A stretch of 64,000 nucleotides of DNA from Polytrichum commune (GCA_950295325.1 OX485803.1:39137554-39201553), one strand, 5' to 3'; counted from the first letter of the stretch, positions 33,916 to 46,090 are shown. Translations and numbers: made by a program. Notes: a model not told the origin generated them from the sequence alone.

Positions 33916-34545
33916 AATTCTGGAATTCGCGAAGATTATGCAAATAGGCATACATTCTCTCAACAACCTCACATCCCCTCTCCTCACAATTCACACACTT
34001 CAATCGCCTTGGTTGCAGGGTGCGAGGGCGTAGGAATCAAACTTGTCAGCAGCTTGATCTCTTAAGTATGTAACTCAATTGCTTCAATTGCAACATGTTT
34101 TTTTGTCCACATTGGATTCCACATATTGTTGTGTGTTGTGTGTTGCATGTGATATGTCCATTATGGTTGTGCAATGTGTCTCATTCTGCCTAAACCCAAA
34201 CACAACCTCATTATGGTTCAAACCCAAACACAACATGATTCTGCCTAAACCCAAACATAATTTGCTTGCAGCTAAACACTCACAACATGCTACAGCTAAA
34301 CAATTGCAGCTACAGCTAAACAATCACAACCTGCTTGCAGCTAAACACTCACATAAACACTCATAATCTGCTGCAGCTAAACACTCATAAACCTGCCTAA
34401 ACCCTGTCCAAACCCTGCCTGGTATGATGTTAAGATGGCTGCAGTCTGATCTGATGTTAAGGTGGCCACAGTTTGCTGCATGATGATTGAACATGATTCC
34501 ACACCATATCAGATTATCTACAACTACACACCCTTCAATCATATT
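33916..34545. repeat. Spacer with AAACACTCA/CAGCTAAACA tandem repeats
   Basis: Downstream of ORF1, degenerate short tandem repeats occupy about 34188-34400: AACCCAAACACAACnT units, then CAGCTAAACACTCAnAA units. No gene. The two element genes converge here, so it holds both 3' ends. Confidence 0.65.
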
Positions 34546-34689
34546 AATAATGTGATTAACAATGTGATTAACAATTTGATTAACAATTTGTTTAACAATG
34601 TGTTTGACAATGTGTTTAAATTTATGTCTAACAATGTGTTTAACTTTGTGATTATCAATACGTTTAATAATATGTTTAACAATGTATTT
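34546..34689 (+). repeat. 12-bp minisatellite, 12 units
   Basis: Twelve consecutive 12-bp units of the form AACAATGTGTTT (with G/T, A/T and occasional other changes) run from 34546 to 34689. They translate in all frames as INNV/FNNV repeats, which explains the 98-, 119- and 131-codon open frames here; none is a gene. Confidence 0.85.
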
Positions 34690-34970
34690 GGTAAACCCCC
34701 AAACAATTTGATTGCACACAGTGATTGTAATCCAAAAGCAAGCACAATACTCCTATGACTTGCAAACCCTCTCGCAATGCATTTATTGGTTAACCATATA
34801 GTGTGCAATAATGAGAAGTGCACAATCTCAAACATCATATATGTATGTTTTATAATAATCCTAATACAATATGTGACCACAAAATCCCTATAAAACAACC
34901 GATTGCTAATGTAAGGAACTAAAAAATAATATGTGGGTGCAAAAGGAACTAAAAAAAATTCAAAAAAATT

Positions 34971-36250
34971 CTATTGATAATGAGAACCTTTTTCATTCCA
35001 CAAATGTTGAACCAAATCATCACACAAAGAGTAGTAAGTTTCCGAGTCTTGCAGGTTTGATGTGCTAACTTGAAGGTCGTTGAAAGTGAAGCCCCGCCTC
35101 AATGTAGAGTGAGATGAGTTTGCAGCATGTAGGACCGGAAGATCTTCATCAGCCTCATCCTCAATGATCATATTATGCATAATGATACATGCGTACATGA
35201 CATCAGCCATATCGGATGTGCTCCATAATCTGCAAGGATGTGCAATCATAGACCACCTTGATTGCAATACACCGAAACATCTTTCCACATCTTTTTGGGC
35301 GGATTCCTGGGAAGCAGAGAAGTTGCTTTCTTTTTGGTCTTCTGGATCTTGTAGACTTTGCACGAAACAACTCCATTTAGGATAAATCCCGTCAGCAAGC
35401 AAATAGTATTTATCATATCAATTTCCATTAACCCAAAAACCCACTCCATTCGCATGGCCAGTAAGTAGATTCCATACGAGAGGGCTCCTATCGAGAACAT
35501 TCATATCATTATTCCTACCAGGAATGCCAAAGAATGCATGCCAAATCCACAACCTATAATCACACACAGCCTCCAAGATGATGGACCTATTTTTGTTCTT
35601 ATCTTGATATGAGCACTGCAAAGCAACATGACATAGTTTCCATTTCCAATGCATGCAGTCAATACTACCAAACATACCAGGCCACCCCCTATCTTGGTTC
35701 ACAGTCATTTGGCTCACAATGTCATTATGAGTGGGTTGACGTAAGTATTCATGTTCAAAACACCTACAAACCTCCCTGCACCAACGCAACATGGATTCTT
35801 GAGCAGTGTCAGGTGCCATCCGACAACATTCTTCTTGCGCCTTGGCAGGTGTACCAATCGAGAGCATGCTGTTGTTTTTTGCAAGGAGGACAAACCAATA
35901 GCACCCGCACAATTTGTTTTCTGCTCAAAGTAATTGTCACTTGAACACACAACATCTTGCAGTCGCAAAAATAGACACTTACGCATCCTATAAACCTCGC
36001 GAAAGGAGGCTGCATCAAACATGGGTGTTGTGGAGAAGTAATCATTGTAAAGCAATTATGCATGAAACAATGCAAGTCTATCTTTGTTTGGTTGTCTACC
36101 TGGTCGACTACCACCTCTTTGAATAGGCTCATCATCCGATGAGTCTAAATGATTCATGTACACTAATTGGTTCATCATGTATTCTTCTTCCTCATCATCT
36201 TCTAGGTTGTCCCTGATACTCTGGTTATAAGCCCTCCACTGCTCAGACAT
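34971..36250 (-). pseudogene. Harbinger transposase (DDE_Tnp_4 type), degenerate
   Basis: Cut-and-paste transposase of the PIF/Harbinger superfamily. In order from 36250: acidic leader (EQWRAYNQ..EDDEEEEYMM), DYFSTTPMFDAASFREVYRM helix region, YFEQK..AIGLSSLQK, EHEYLRQPT, GSIDCMHWKWK (first catalytic Asp, 35658-35660), LEAVCDYRLWIWHAFFG, GRNNDMNVLDRSP (second Asp, 35505-35507), LADGIYPKW, and KDVERCFGVLQSRW (catalytic Glu, 35283-35285), then a C-terminus ending HYQ-stop at 34971. All three catalytic residues remain. Lesions: in-frame TAA at 36056-36058, a deletion of about 10 bp with frameshift near 35870, and in-frame TGA at 35418-35420. Start ATG 36250 is chosen (MSEQW); an upstream in-frame ATG exists at 36286. 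Convergent with ORF1. Confidence 0.93.
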
Positions 36251-36289
36251 TCTAACAAGTTGCACAATGGCCCAAACAACGTACAAAAT

Positions 36290-36780
36290 TCAAACATAGG
36301 GAAGGAAAAAAACACTAAAAGACCTTAAACGTTTGAGAATGGAAATAGAACTCAATGACGGACAATGGAGATGGGTAGGGCAACCTTATACACGATAAAT
36401 CAAACCCCAAACAATAATTGAGGAATAATGATGACTCCATATTAGAGCTTTGATAGCACCAAATTATTCAAATAACAGGTGGTCGTGCCATTCATGCGCA
36501 CGGTCCGCTAGAGACAATTATACTAAATCCATTGGTATCAATAAACGAAGGGTGTGACATTGACAAGAACATGTCAAGGTCAAGAGCACGAAAAGTTTGT
36601 GGATTTTGTGGAATTATCTTAACTAATTGGTCAAAGAACCCAATAATTCCAACATAAACAAACCATGCATGCACCGACAATTGAGTAGTATGTGGATAGG
36701 TATATGAATAATAGGGATATAAGAACAACCATCCGCTAAACACAAACCCCCACATGAATTGGATTTGCTAATTATCTCGT
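36290..36780. other. 5' flank of the transposase gene inside the element
   Basis: About 500 bp between the transposase start and the GC-rich right end. No protein domain. It probably holds the transposase promoter, but no specific motif can be named. Confidence 0.4.
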
Positions 36781-37062
36781 ATTAGTGTAGTGTTTTATTT
36801 CATTCCCGGGTGGGGCAATAAAATTCATGCAGTGAAACCGGGCAGAAAATATATTCACGGGCAGGGAATCGAGCAAGGCATCGGACATGGCATCTTATCA
36901 CGGGCATGGCTTCGGGGCTTGCTTATTCCGGGCGGGGGTCGGCCTCGGACCAGGTTTGCAAGTTGCTCAGTACCAGGGCTAGTAGGCCTCAGAGGATGTG
37001 CCGGGGCTGCCACCGAGGCCATTATGCCCGGGGCCGTGCCCGGGCTAGTGGGGATGCTCTAA

Positions 37063-37690
37063 GGTGGTATTGTGGTACTAAGTGCTTTTCCAACACAATA
37101 TCTTTATTAAAAAAATATTAATGATTAAGTCAAATTGTTAATAGAAATAAATATCTATAATATAAATCTAGGCTTTGTTGGCCATGAATGACGATGTGTA
37201 GTAATATATCGAGATTGTAGTATGAATCCCCTCACAATGTTTCCTCCTAGATAGTAATGATTGTTTTTTCATGTTCGCTATACATATAGATATATAATAG
37301 ACAAACGTTGGCTCTAGAACAAAGCGAGCATAATTGAAGAGCCTCTTTGAAATCGGGCTACTTCCCCATTTCAAAGGTGGGTTCTATATGTGGTATCCAA
37401 ACAATGGTTGCCACATGTCATGGAATGTATGTTAAAGGCCATGATCATGTGGATTTGATCACCTTGGGGCTGAGTGAGTTGGTTGTGGGTGTCTTGATGT
37501 AATGTTTGTCAAGGTGTAGGTTCAAAATCATGATAGATCCCTTAGGAAGCTAGTGTTGCAAGAAAGTTATATCCATTAACTGAGTCTAAATGGTGGCATC
37601 CATCAACTATTTTCACACTTTACGGGTTCCGTTGGGGGTTATGGGGGCAAATGTGAAGGGTGAGTTTTTGTTTCAAGTTGTCGTTTGTTG
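37063..37690. other. Intergenic DNA to the LINE 3' end
   Basis: AT-rich to about 37400; after that the + strand becomes G/T-rich like the LINE that follows, so the LINE 3' untranslated region may reach about 37430. No gene. Confidence 0.4.
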
Positions 37691-37695
37691 AGGAT

Positions 37696-40402
37696 CAATG
37701 CGGACAATGATATAATGGTGGTTGTGTGTAGGTGATTTTGGAGGCATTGATCATGGTGTGGGGTGGGAGTTTGAGTTGAGCAATGAGAATGTTGGAACTA
37801 TCTTTACGGATTACACCTCTTTGCCCTACAATGATGATGATGAGTGGTTGGACTCTCCACCCATGTGTGGCGATGGCAGTCATGAGGGGGTCTACTTGTC
37901 ATGTTTGCGTTGGACGGCTATCTTTGGAAATTTCTCATGCCAGTGTGTAAATTCAATGAATTGTAGGGAGAAGGTGTTGGAGGGGTGTGAGGGGGCGGGG
38001 CATATGTAGGGAAGTCATTGACCAAGAGCATGTTGGGGTATAGGTCATGTAGGCATTGACAATGTGTGTGTGTGGGGGGGGGAAGTGCATTGGTTGGGCA
38101 CTGTATTTGGACAGGAAGTCTAAGGTGGGGTTGCTATTTATGAGGCATTTCCATCTTGCAAGATGGTGAGTGAGAAGCATTTCTTTGATGTTGAACAATG
38201 TTTTGTTGTGTCTATCTATTTGGGGTCCATTGATGACTGGGTATCTGCATGTGGCCAGAAGGTAAGGCCATGTGTCCATGTTGTGAGGGCCTCTACTGCA
38301 TAGTGTACAATACATGGAGGGGAATTTTGTTGGCCAAAGGAGGTGTTTATGGAAATTGCCCATATATGGACCATTGAGAAACCATAAGGTCTGTGAGACC
38401 TCAATAAGGGTGATGAATAGAGTTTTCCATAGAGTATTGGATAGACTAGGGTCGAGGTGCTCATTGTCCAATGATTTTTGGATGGAAGGGTGTTTTGGTA
38501 GTATCCAACCATGGTGGATACTTTAGATTTGTTAACCAAATCGTTTGTGTATATGCTATAGAGAGGTGAGTGTTTTAGGGGGGGGGGGGGGGGGAAGGGG
38601 GAGGGGAGGGGGTTCAATAGGGAAGTGTGGGAGTGGCGGGGGTAAGGGGAGAGGCTGTTTGTGTTCGAATTTGTCAAGGAATCCACTTTTTTTTTCAACT
38701 TCTTCATGAAGGTCAGTTTGCTAAGGGGTGTAGGGAGGGGGAAGGAGTTGGGTAGGTGTTTGGAGGATGGGGGAAAATAGAGGTTTGTGAGGGAATGTGT
38801 GTCCAATAGTGGATACATATGACCGACATTGCTCTTGGTTCAAGATTGTGTATGTACTTGGGGAAAGGGGCGTCAACATGGTATTGAAGGGTGTAGTGTG
38901 GGAAATGTGCAAGGATTTGGATGTCAGAGTGGGGTGTGTTGATTGGGTTGAATTGTTCTTTCCAATTGGTGTATGGGATGAATAGTATTGTGATAACTTC
39001 CAAGTGGTGCACGGCTACTAGTTGTGCCTATTTGATAGCTTTTGGGGCTTCTCGTATGGGGGGAATTGCCACCCATTTGCTTGCCATTTGTGAGTCATTT
39101 GTGCCTATTGACTTAAAGATGCAGTCTCTAAGGTGGGGGCTTCGGAAGGATGAGAGTGAGGTTGAGCATGTAAGTGGGAGATGCCGAATATGGTCATGAT
39201 GAGGTATAGTATTTAAGGAGTTACCGTGGAGTTTGAGAGAGCGTATTCAAGTTTTGTTTGTGAATTGGAGGGTTTGGGGAGGACATATTGTAGGTATCTT
39301 TTGATTAGCCAAATGATTTCCGCGTTGAAGTTTTGTTTGAGGGGTTGTAGTTCAGAGTTTGTGGTTGTGGTGTGGTATTGTTGTTGTAACTAGAGTAGTC
39401 AAGTATGGGATGGAGCCAAGTTTGGCGCCAAAGGGTGTATGGAATATGTGCCATGAATTGGGAGAGGTGGAGGGGGGCCATGGTTAGGGTGAGCTTCTTC
39501 AATATTCGTGTGGGACGTTCATCTTGGGGAGGATCTAGTTAATGTCTTTGGGTTGTGGAAATGATATGTTTCTTTGGTGTGCAATGGTGAGGGTGTTGTT
39601 GAGGTGAGTTGTGTAGTAGTATTTGATGAGGGTTTTGTGGATTTCATGGTTGCTTTCTGTGGGGTCCCCAAATAGGTTGTCATTTGGTTCTATGGTATTT
39701 TTTGAATTTGGTACCCTTGCCGTTTCATTTTGTAGTAGGTTTATGGGTGGGTGATGCCATAGTCATCAATGGAGTTGTTATAGGTGGTGTAGAGGATTCC
39801 GCCAATTTGTAGTCCATGTTCCGGTGGGTTATTATTGATGGTATTGGCATGGCGGGTTTGGATGAGTGAGGGTATGATTGTGGCTAAGGGAATTTCCCTG
39901 GGTGTGTATATGAAAGATATTTTGGTGTGTGGTGTATGGGGGGTGTTGGGACAGGGAGCATGTTCCTCTATGTGGGTGGTTTGTTTGGTAGCAGAATATG
40001 ATGGAAATGATATGTAAGGCTTCTTTTATGGGTATTGTGAGGGTTTTGTGATGTATTTTGAAATTCTAGAAAGAGAGGAGTGACTTGGCCTAAGCCTTGA
40101 GTAAGATGAGAGAGATGTGTGATATAAAGTTTGTTGAAAGTTTTGAGGATTATGGTTTTGCATGTGGATTCTGCAAGGTCAAGTTGGTTTTGATGTGGGC
40201 TTGTACCCAAAGGAGGTGGAGTAGTCCATACCGTGTTTGGGTGGGGATCTAGGATTAGTGGGAGAAGGGTGAAGTTGGATGGGAGGTGTTTCCAGGATGT
40301 GACTTGAGATGTCCACGAGTTGTAGGATTTGTAGACTTCTTGTGAGAGGGAAGTGAGAAGATGTGGGATGGGTGAGGAATGGTAGGGTGGCGAGATGTTC
40401 AC
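37696..40402 (-). pseudogene. R2-type non-LTR retrotransposon, 3' half, dead
   Basis: The C-terminal end of an R2-like LINE polyprotein is readable across shifted frames. LPxxLWKTLFITLIEVSQTLW is followed by the zinc motif CTLCSRG..DTWPYLLATC (38309-38240; Tyr stands where His is usual), then IDRHNKTL (to 38202). The restriction-like endonuclease follows: LYPNMLLV where LRPDILYI is usual (catalytic Asp replaced by Asn), then QFIEFTHWHEKF, and GWRVQPLIIIIVGQRG near 37850. This order (zinc finger, RHN, RPD, IEFT, GW.V.PL) is that of R2-type elements in lower plants as I remember them. Upstream to about 40402, long C-rich frames (Pro/Thr/His-rich) probably carry the eroded reverse transcriptase; I could not find an intact YxDD box. 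The coding strand is strongly C-rich, giving the G-runs on +. Confidence 0.75.
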
Positions 40403-40599
40403 ACTATAAAATACAAGTGCGATTTGTGAACTTAAAATTTAGTTAATCCACAAACGTGGATGGAGAAGCTATGTTCAATTACAAAGATTTTGGAGCATGT
40501 CTTCAATTGACATGAATTTCTAAAAGTGATGACCACAGTGCCACACCTTGGCCACACATACCTCCCCCTCCCCTAAATTTTAATTTTAATTTTGTTGTT

Positions 40600-40750
40600 G
40601 TTGATATTACTCTAGATTGGTTAACAAATTTTGAGTCCGTAGTCTAGTCTTTTAAATACATTGCCTTTTGGTGTGAGGTTTTAGATCCACACCAAATCAC
40701 GCATCATTTATAAGTATCATATACAAGTGTCCATTTAAGATAAGTAAATG
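40600..40750 (+). repeat. Dispersed repeat D, copy 4 (partial)
   Basis: Shares TTAACAAATTTTGAG, GTAGTCTAGTCTTTTAA and TTTTAGATCCACACC with the copies at 10030 and 14475. Confidence 0.5.
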
Positions 40751-43700
40751 ACTTTGGTGCATCCACCTTCATGGAGCGTGATTGTCATGAGAAAGTGAGC
40801 CGTTGATTCCTCAAATTGTCATCCATCAACTTCTAGTGACCAACTTATGTGGTCACTAGTCTTATGTGGCTAGCTAGTTTTGGGTTTCCATTGAAGTTTA
40901 AGCACATATGAATTGGTCAAATCCTATTTTGTGATTTTAAGGGAGCCTCAAATAGGCATGCATGAGTGCAATTCTAATCACATGAAAACAATGAAATCGG
41001 TCCCCTTACACCACCACTTTGCAAATCATGAAATATGCACTTTAATTGCAACAATTGTTGACATGCTCCCCAGTTAAGAAATGCTAGCAAAATGAGTTGT
41101 TCAACTCCATGGTTCAATGGTCATATTGGTATGTGGAGTTGGAAGTACTCACAATAAGCATACTTATCATGAAAGAAGTGCCACTCATTTAATACATTAC
41201 GGAAAGATTTAATGATGATCTTGAACACCAATCCCTATGGCATTTGAGGGTCTTAGGGTCATTTTGACCATAATGTTAACTATTGACAAACAAGTACTGA
41301 ATCAAACTACATACATGTGAGGGTTTTATTTCTAAATTGGAGTTTATGTGTCTCTTCTAGAGGTGGTCAAAGTTTATGGATTGGATGATAAGCGTTCCTC
41401 TTCATGAACACGAATGTCATTTTTAGATCTTTGCTTTGGGATGTTGCTTTAAATGCTAAATTTGTTGATTTGACATGGAAAACACCAACATGATGAAAGT
41501 TTGCCTCCTTGCACAAGTTTTTATGCAATATGGGATATGGCGCATAGATGTCTTGTGGGTTGTTGCATGCCACCAAGGTGATTGTTGTTTAATCTTATAA
41601 TACATAGTTAAAGAATTTTTGTGAGTTATTACGTTATTGGGAGTATATTCGAGACATAATGTAAGTGATAAGTCCTTCAGACATAAGACATACAATATTG
41701 ATACTCGAGGAGGTATACGAATTCTCGCACTATACTTTGGATGATAAAAGTGGTGTGATAATCTCAACTGCAATGCTCAAACATCTACTTAAGTTCAATT
41801 GATCACCATGATTTGTAAATGGGGTTACTAGACAACCAATGCTTACATGCATATAGAGCACATCAAACCCACCACCTTATCTTAAACTTGTGCTCCATTT
41901 CCACTTACTTTAATTCTACTTCAAAATGCATAAGGTATGCCATATTAGGGGCACTTCCAACTCCACATGCAATCTTGGACGTTGGCTCAACTCGGGAGTT
42001 ATTTCATCTAATCAGCAACTATGATCCACGAAGATTGTTGTTTTATAGTTCAACATTAGAATTCACATAGAATAGCTATAAAAAGTTCAAGTAAAGACTA
42101 TTTAAAAAGAATTGACCACTTTCACCTCTGTAATTGTGTGAACTATTGAACCCAATATCATATCTTTGGTATCAACACGTAGCCGAATCTCATCGTAACA
42201 CATGTCTTATTTCCATGCTCAATTTAAACCACGAAACAACATAGGTGTCCATTTAAGAAAAGAGCGACAGCATAAGACCAACACACCCCTTACCTAGCTA
42301 GCACACATCACATGCACTTGAGTGCCCAACAATGAACTTGATCTCCATGGTGTGACATTGAAGCAACCTTGGGGCACGGCGTCCGATGAAGACGGGTCTC
42401 TTTCTTTCATGTAAATGCATTTGGGGTTAAGTCGGGCACTTTTGTGTGAATGATTAGCGAAGTAGTGATGTCCCCATGTGCACAACACGGGCCGTAAGAG
42501 AGTACGTGGGCGGCCACGGGTGTGTGCGGGACCATACAATACATTCCAAGCAAAGTGGATGTGCAATCATGCGGGGTGTCCCTAGATACCTTTTCCCAAT
42601 CACCCATCAAATGGCATCCCGTACCGACTTGAATACCCGGGTTTGGTTTCCTTACACTTACCGAGGGGGTAATAGTAAAACTCGATCTTTTACACTAGGT
42701 TAGTTGTCGTGCCATCCCAATTTCAGTTCGTAAGATTAATTTAGAATCTTTGACATCAGTCTAGGAGTTAATTCAGTTTAAAAAATGATAAACTTTTGGG
42801 AGCTATAATAGTGATTAGTGTTTTTACCCTCCCCCTTAGTAGGTGTTGTGAACACTCACGATATTTACTCACTTACCTACCGACTGGCCTTGTGTGTATG
42901 GAGTATTATGGAATCAAATTAAACGTAAATGGATGGGACGGAAGCTGCCGAAGAATCCTTCTTTGCAAATGATGGTGATTGGCCACTTAGGTTTCACTTA
43001 GCATTGACGTGGTGGGGAGCTTGCCAACATCAATTGAAACTATTCCCTTCGCACTCTTCACAAAGAGTTTTTTTTGGGTAAGTACCTTAGCTTTGCTCCA
43101 TGTTTACATGTGTAGATCTCATTTGAGTATTTCAACTTAAAGCATTGAGTTGGTTGTGCACGGCACTCTCTCTTTGTTGGTAAACAATTGCATTTCATCC
43201 GTAATGGTTGGTCATCCATCTATTGGAACACACATCATTGTCATCCATAGGTAGATGAACTTGTTATTGACAATGACCTAATGGACGCTATTGCAAGGTA
43301 CGTAAACAAAGTACTATGAAATTTCTCACCCCTATGGTGACTTAGGAGCCTTTCCATCCAATTGGATGGAGTTCATTGTCTAATTGGGTACACTATCCAT
43401 TTGCATGCAAGGGGTATGGGGCACTATAATGTATGGGCATCATATGGGAATGTTTCGTCATATTATAAGTTATTTTGGAAGTATATAGATTTTTGTTTCT
43501 TTTATCGTGAAATACCATGTGTTGTTTATAATCTTTGTCATCACATTGTTGGCTTGGGTACCTATATGAAAACTCATGTATTGTAATGACCTAGTAAAAT
43601 AATTAAAATATAGTATTCACTTCCAATGAATCTTAGGGATCCTTTATTTGTTTGCAAGTGGTTTGTAATTTGCAATCAAAGTGATCTCTCTTAGCACCAT

Positions 43701-44716
43701 TATGATCATGAAAACCCAGTTGCCATAATCCACTCTTACTAAGGACCAACACCAAACCTATGACCACTCAAATGAAGGGGCAAAGGGACCTTTAGTTTAG
43801 AGCAAAGTGACCTTTAGTTTAGAACATGAATCGAGGACCTCCAAGGTATGGGGGGGATAAAGACATGAGTCAAAATTGAGGGTTTAGTTTATTATTGAGG
43901 GATAAGTATTATACTCAAAATGTAAAAGAACATCAAGAAAGTTCATAGTTCCCATTCATGCAATGAATTGTTTCATTAAAAAGTTGAAGTTAGAAATATA
44001 CATCTTCTAATTTAGCATATGCTTAATGTATATCCCTAAACACCGCCAATAGTGAAGTCTTGGAAATTCTCACTTTTAGAGTGCTAGTAGGAGTATTACA
44101 CATTCTTAAGGAGATACTTCTAGGACTCTTACATAATAACTTAATGTTGTATATTTCATTTGGCATGATTATGCTCTAAATTCAAAGTGATCAATGTTGT
44201 TCAACACTCTAAGAATACATAGTTCTACATTTCATACTCAAATCATTTTCATTTCAATATCATGTTTAGTATGTGTAATCTTGTTGGTTCAGGTGAATAC
44301 ATTTCATTGATACTTTGTCATTGTTGTGTGTTTAGTTCTTTAATTGCTTGTTCTATTTATAGATGGGGTTAGACCCAACATACTTATTTCTCCTTGGATT
44401 TAAAAGTATTGTAGCTCGTTGGAAAAACAAGGGCCCCGAGATCTACAATTGATCAACGGTTACCCAAAATTGCATCAAAGTGCAATTATTTAAAATTCAA
44501 GGGTCTCAAAAACTCCTAGGATTTAGGGTGGTTGCATGGGTTGGTGTCTCACTGTTGGCATGCATGGGGTTTGTAAGAAGTCTATTATAAGGACAATTGG
44601 ATTTGCCGTTGGCCTAGGTGTACAACTGTGAGTTATTGAGGAGAGGACATGTTGAACCTAGCATGGGTGTATTTGCTTGCATGTGCTAGTATAGTGGCAT
44701 GCTTTGAAGTTTGCCC
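40751..44716. other. Long anonymous intergenic stretch
   Basis: About 4 kb without a recognisable gene, RNA or element boundary. The longest frames (83-105 codons at 41456-41773 minus and 41819-42070 plus, 90 codons at 42294-42566 minus) have no domains and normal intergenic composition. A slightly GC-richer patch at 42340-42660 also shows nothing I recognise. Confidence 0.4.
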
Positions 44717-44724
44717 GCTCACGT

Positions 44725-45061
44725 CTCAGGGGGGCAATGTGTTAAAAAGTTAAGGATATAGGTGTGAACAACCACTATTTTATAGGGGGGTATTACTTTC
44801 AATTTTTTTTTCACATGCTATCATCATGTAAATTTCTACTTTGGGTTAATAGAAAAATGGCTTGCATCACTTATAATTCCAAATTACTTATTATTCCATA
44901 CCCTATAGTACTTTAAAGATGTCTAGTGCCATTTTTGATACCCTATATTACTCTTAAGTCCATTTATAAAATTTTGCCCCCATGTTTTTAAAATACCCTA
45001 TCATTTGTTTGCACGTATGTTGCTACTCCAACCAATGACTACCCCCCCCCCCCCCCCCGAG
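44725..45061. mobile_element. CTCGGGG-family element, copy 3
   Basis: Exact 8-bp duplication GCTCACGT at 44717-44724 and 45062-45069. The left end is CTCAGGGGGGC. The right end is the inverse, a C-run of 17 (45042-45058) followed by GAG. Subterminal blocks (AACATACGTGC, GATAGGGTATTTT read from the right) match the copies at 7210 and 26610. The terminal G/C count is variable among copies (4, 6 and 17). Non-coding. Confidence 0.87.
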
Positions 45062-45449
45062 GCTCACGTATGCTCATTGCCCACTATGTAATGCACACCA
45101 TCAAATTGCTAGGGTTTCAAAATGGACGCCCATGTTGCATAATCGTTGTCTCTCTCTCTTCCAATCTTGCACTTTTGGTATGATCTCACTTCTGCTTTAA
45201 ATCTTGCAGGATAACTATTAATGACTCTTTACGGTTGCACTCAAGTGCTTTCCTAAGTTAAGGCTTTGATTCATTTTGTTGTGTTGGATGTAATTAGCAA
45301 TGTCAAATTTGATTAATATGGATGGATGGGAGTGCTTCAGGTGGTAAGGTTGAGAGGGAAACAACTTCATACGTTAGGCCTCTCTTTGCTATGGTGCTCA
45401 AGTTTTATTTTATTTTATTATAATTTATAAAAAAATTATCATGTCTACC

Positions 45450-46090
45450 CAACTTCCATGACTCGATTTGCAAAAAAATATGGTCTCCATAATGGTGGTA
45501 TTGGCCCCAAGCAATTGCGGCTTGGAACACATTGCATTGAGGCGGAAGTAGAGCGTTGGTTTGCCTTGTGTGAATCAAAATGGCTACGAGTATTGTTATT
45601 TAGATGATGAGGATCAAGGAGGTTGAGTTGAACTAGATGATTTGCCATCGAAAAACAAGTGTGCCAATTACATGACTTATCAACAAAGCCGAAGCTCGTG
45701 GAATTACATGCGAGAGGTTGCCTCGTAGCCAAAAGACAGAGGTAGACTTTTGCAACTATTGATAGCGTCAACTATACTTACTCTATAATATCGTGAGGTT
45801 GTCGAAGGGAACGTAGCGGAGGGGTGGGAATACCTCTGTGTCTTTGAGATAGACATGCCTAAACAAGAAGGGCTTGTGAGAAGCTTCCTGCAACAAAAGG
45901 CGGACTTGGCATTGGAGGTCATGAAGGTGCAATCGCAACTAGAGGGCCAAAGGCAGTTGGTTGCAACCGCGAAACCCAATTGCCAAAGTTGAAGGCAAAG
46001 TTGGATGTAGAAAATGTCACGTTCTTGGCATTGCAAACCCAAGTTTATGTTTTTGAAGGCAATGTCGGAGCATGGGTGGGTCATTTCGTG
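45450..46090 (+). pseudogene. Coding-like fragment with coiled-coil character, frames broken
   Basis: Stretches on + read like protein: MTRFAKKYGLHNGGIGPKQL and on (from 45460), then after stops EVVEGNVAEGWEYLCVFEID, then MPKQEGLVRSFLQQKADLAL followed by EVMKVQSQLEGQ, and in another frame KLKAKLDVENVTFLALQTQV. The last part has heptad-like leucine spacing. There are at least three stops and two frameshifts. I do not recognise the family; it could be a dead transposon accessory gene. The 108- and 136-codon minus-strand frames here are shadows. Confidence 0.3.

Larger units (their letters stand above)
32399..37062. mobile_element. PIF/Harbinger DNA transposon, near full length
   Basis: The termini are inverted repeats of about 24 bp: TTAGAGCGTCCCCACCAGG at the left and TTAGAGCATCCCCACTAGC read inwards from the right; GAGC(G/A)TCCCCAC is the core. 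If the leading TTA/TAA is target DNA, the element is 32402-37059 with TTA on the left and TAA on the right, one mismatch from the TWA duplication of this superfamily. It encodes the two proteins expected, ORF1 (Myb/SANT-like, +) and transposase (-), in convergent order. Both ends are GC-rich (32400-32600, 36780-37060), unlike the flanks. Total about 4.66 kb, a usual autonomous length, but both genes are broken, so it should now be immobile on its own. Confidence 0.92.

Noticed and set aside
34462-34898. Open frames of 98 to 131 codons on both strands inside the Harbinger element
   Set aside because: They are translations of the 12-bp minisatellite and of neighbouring short tandem repeats; all show INNV/NNVF-type periodicity and no domain.
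35609-35944. 111-codon + frame opposite the transposase
   Set aside because: Antisense shadow of the transposase coding region.
38216-38818. 200-codon Pro/His-rich minus frame as a separate gene
   Set aside because: It is one of several overlapping frames through the C-rich LINE coding strand; the conserved zinc motif is in a neighbouring frame, so this is part of the LINE relic.
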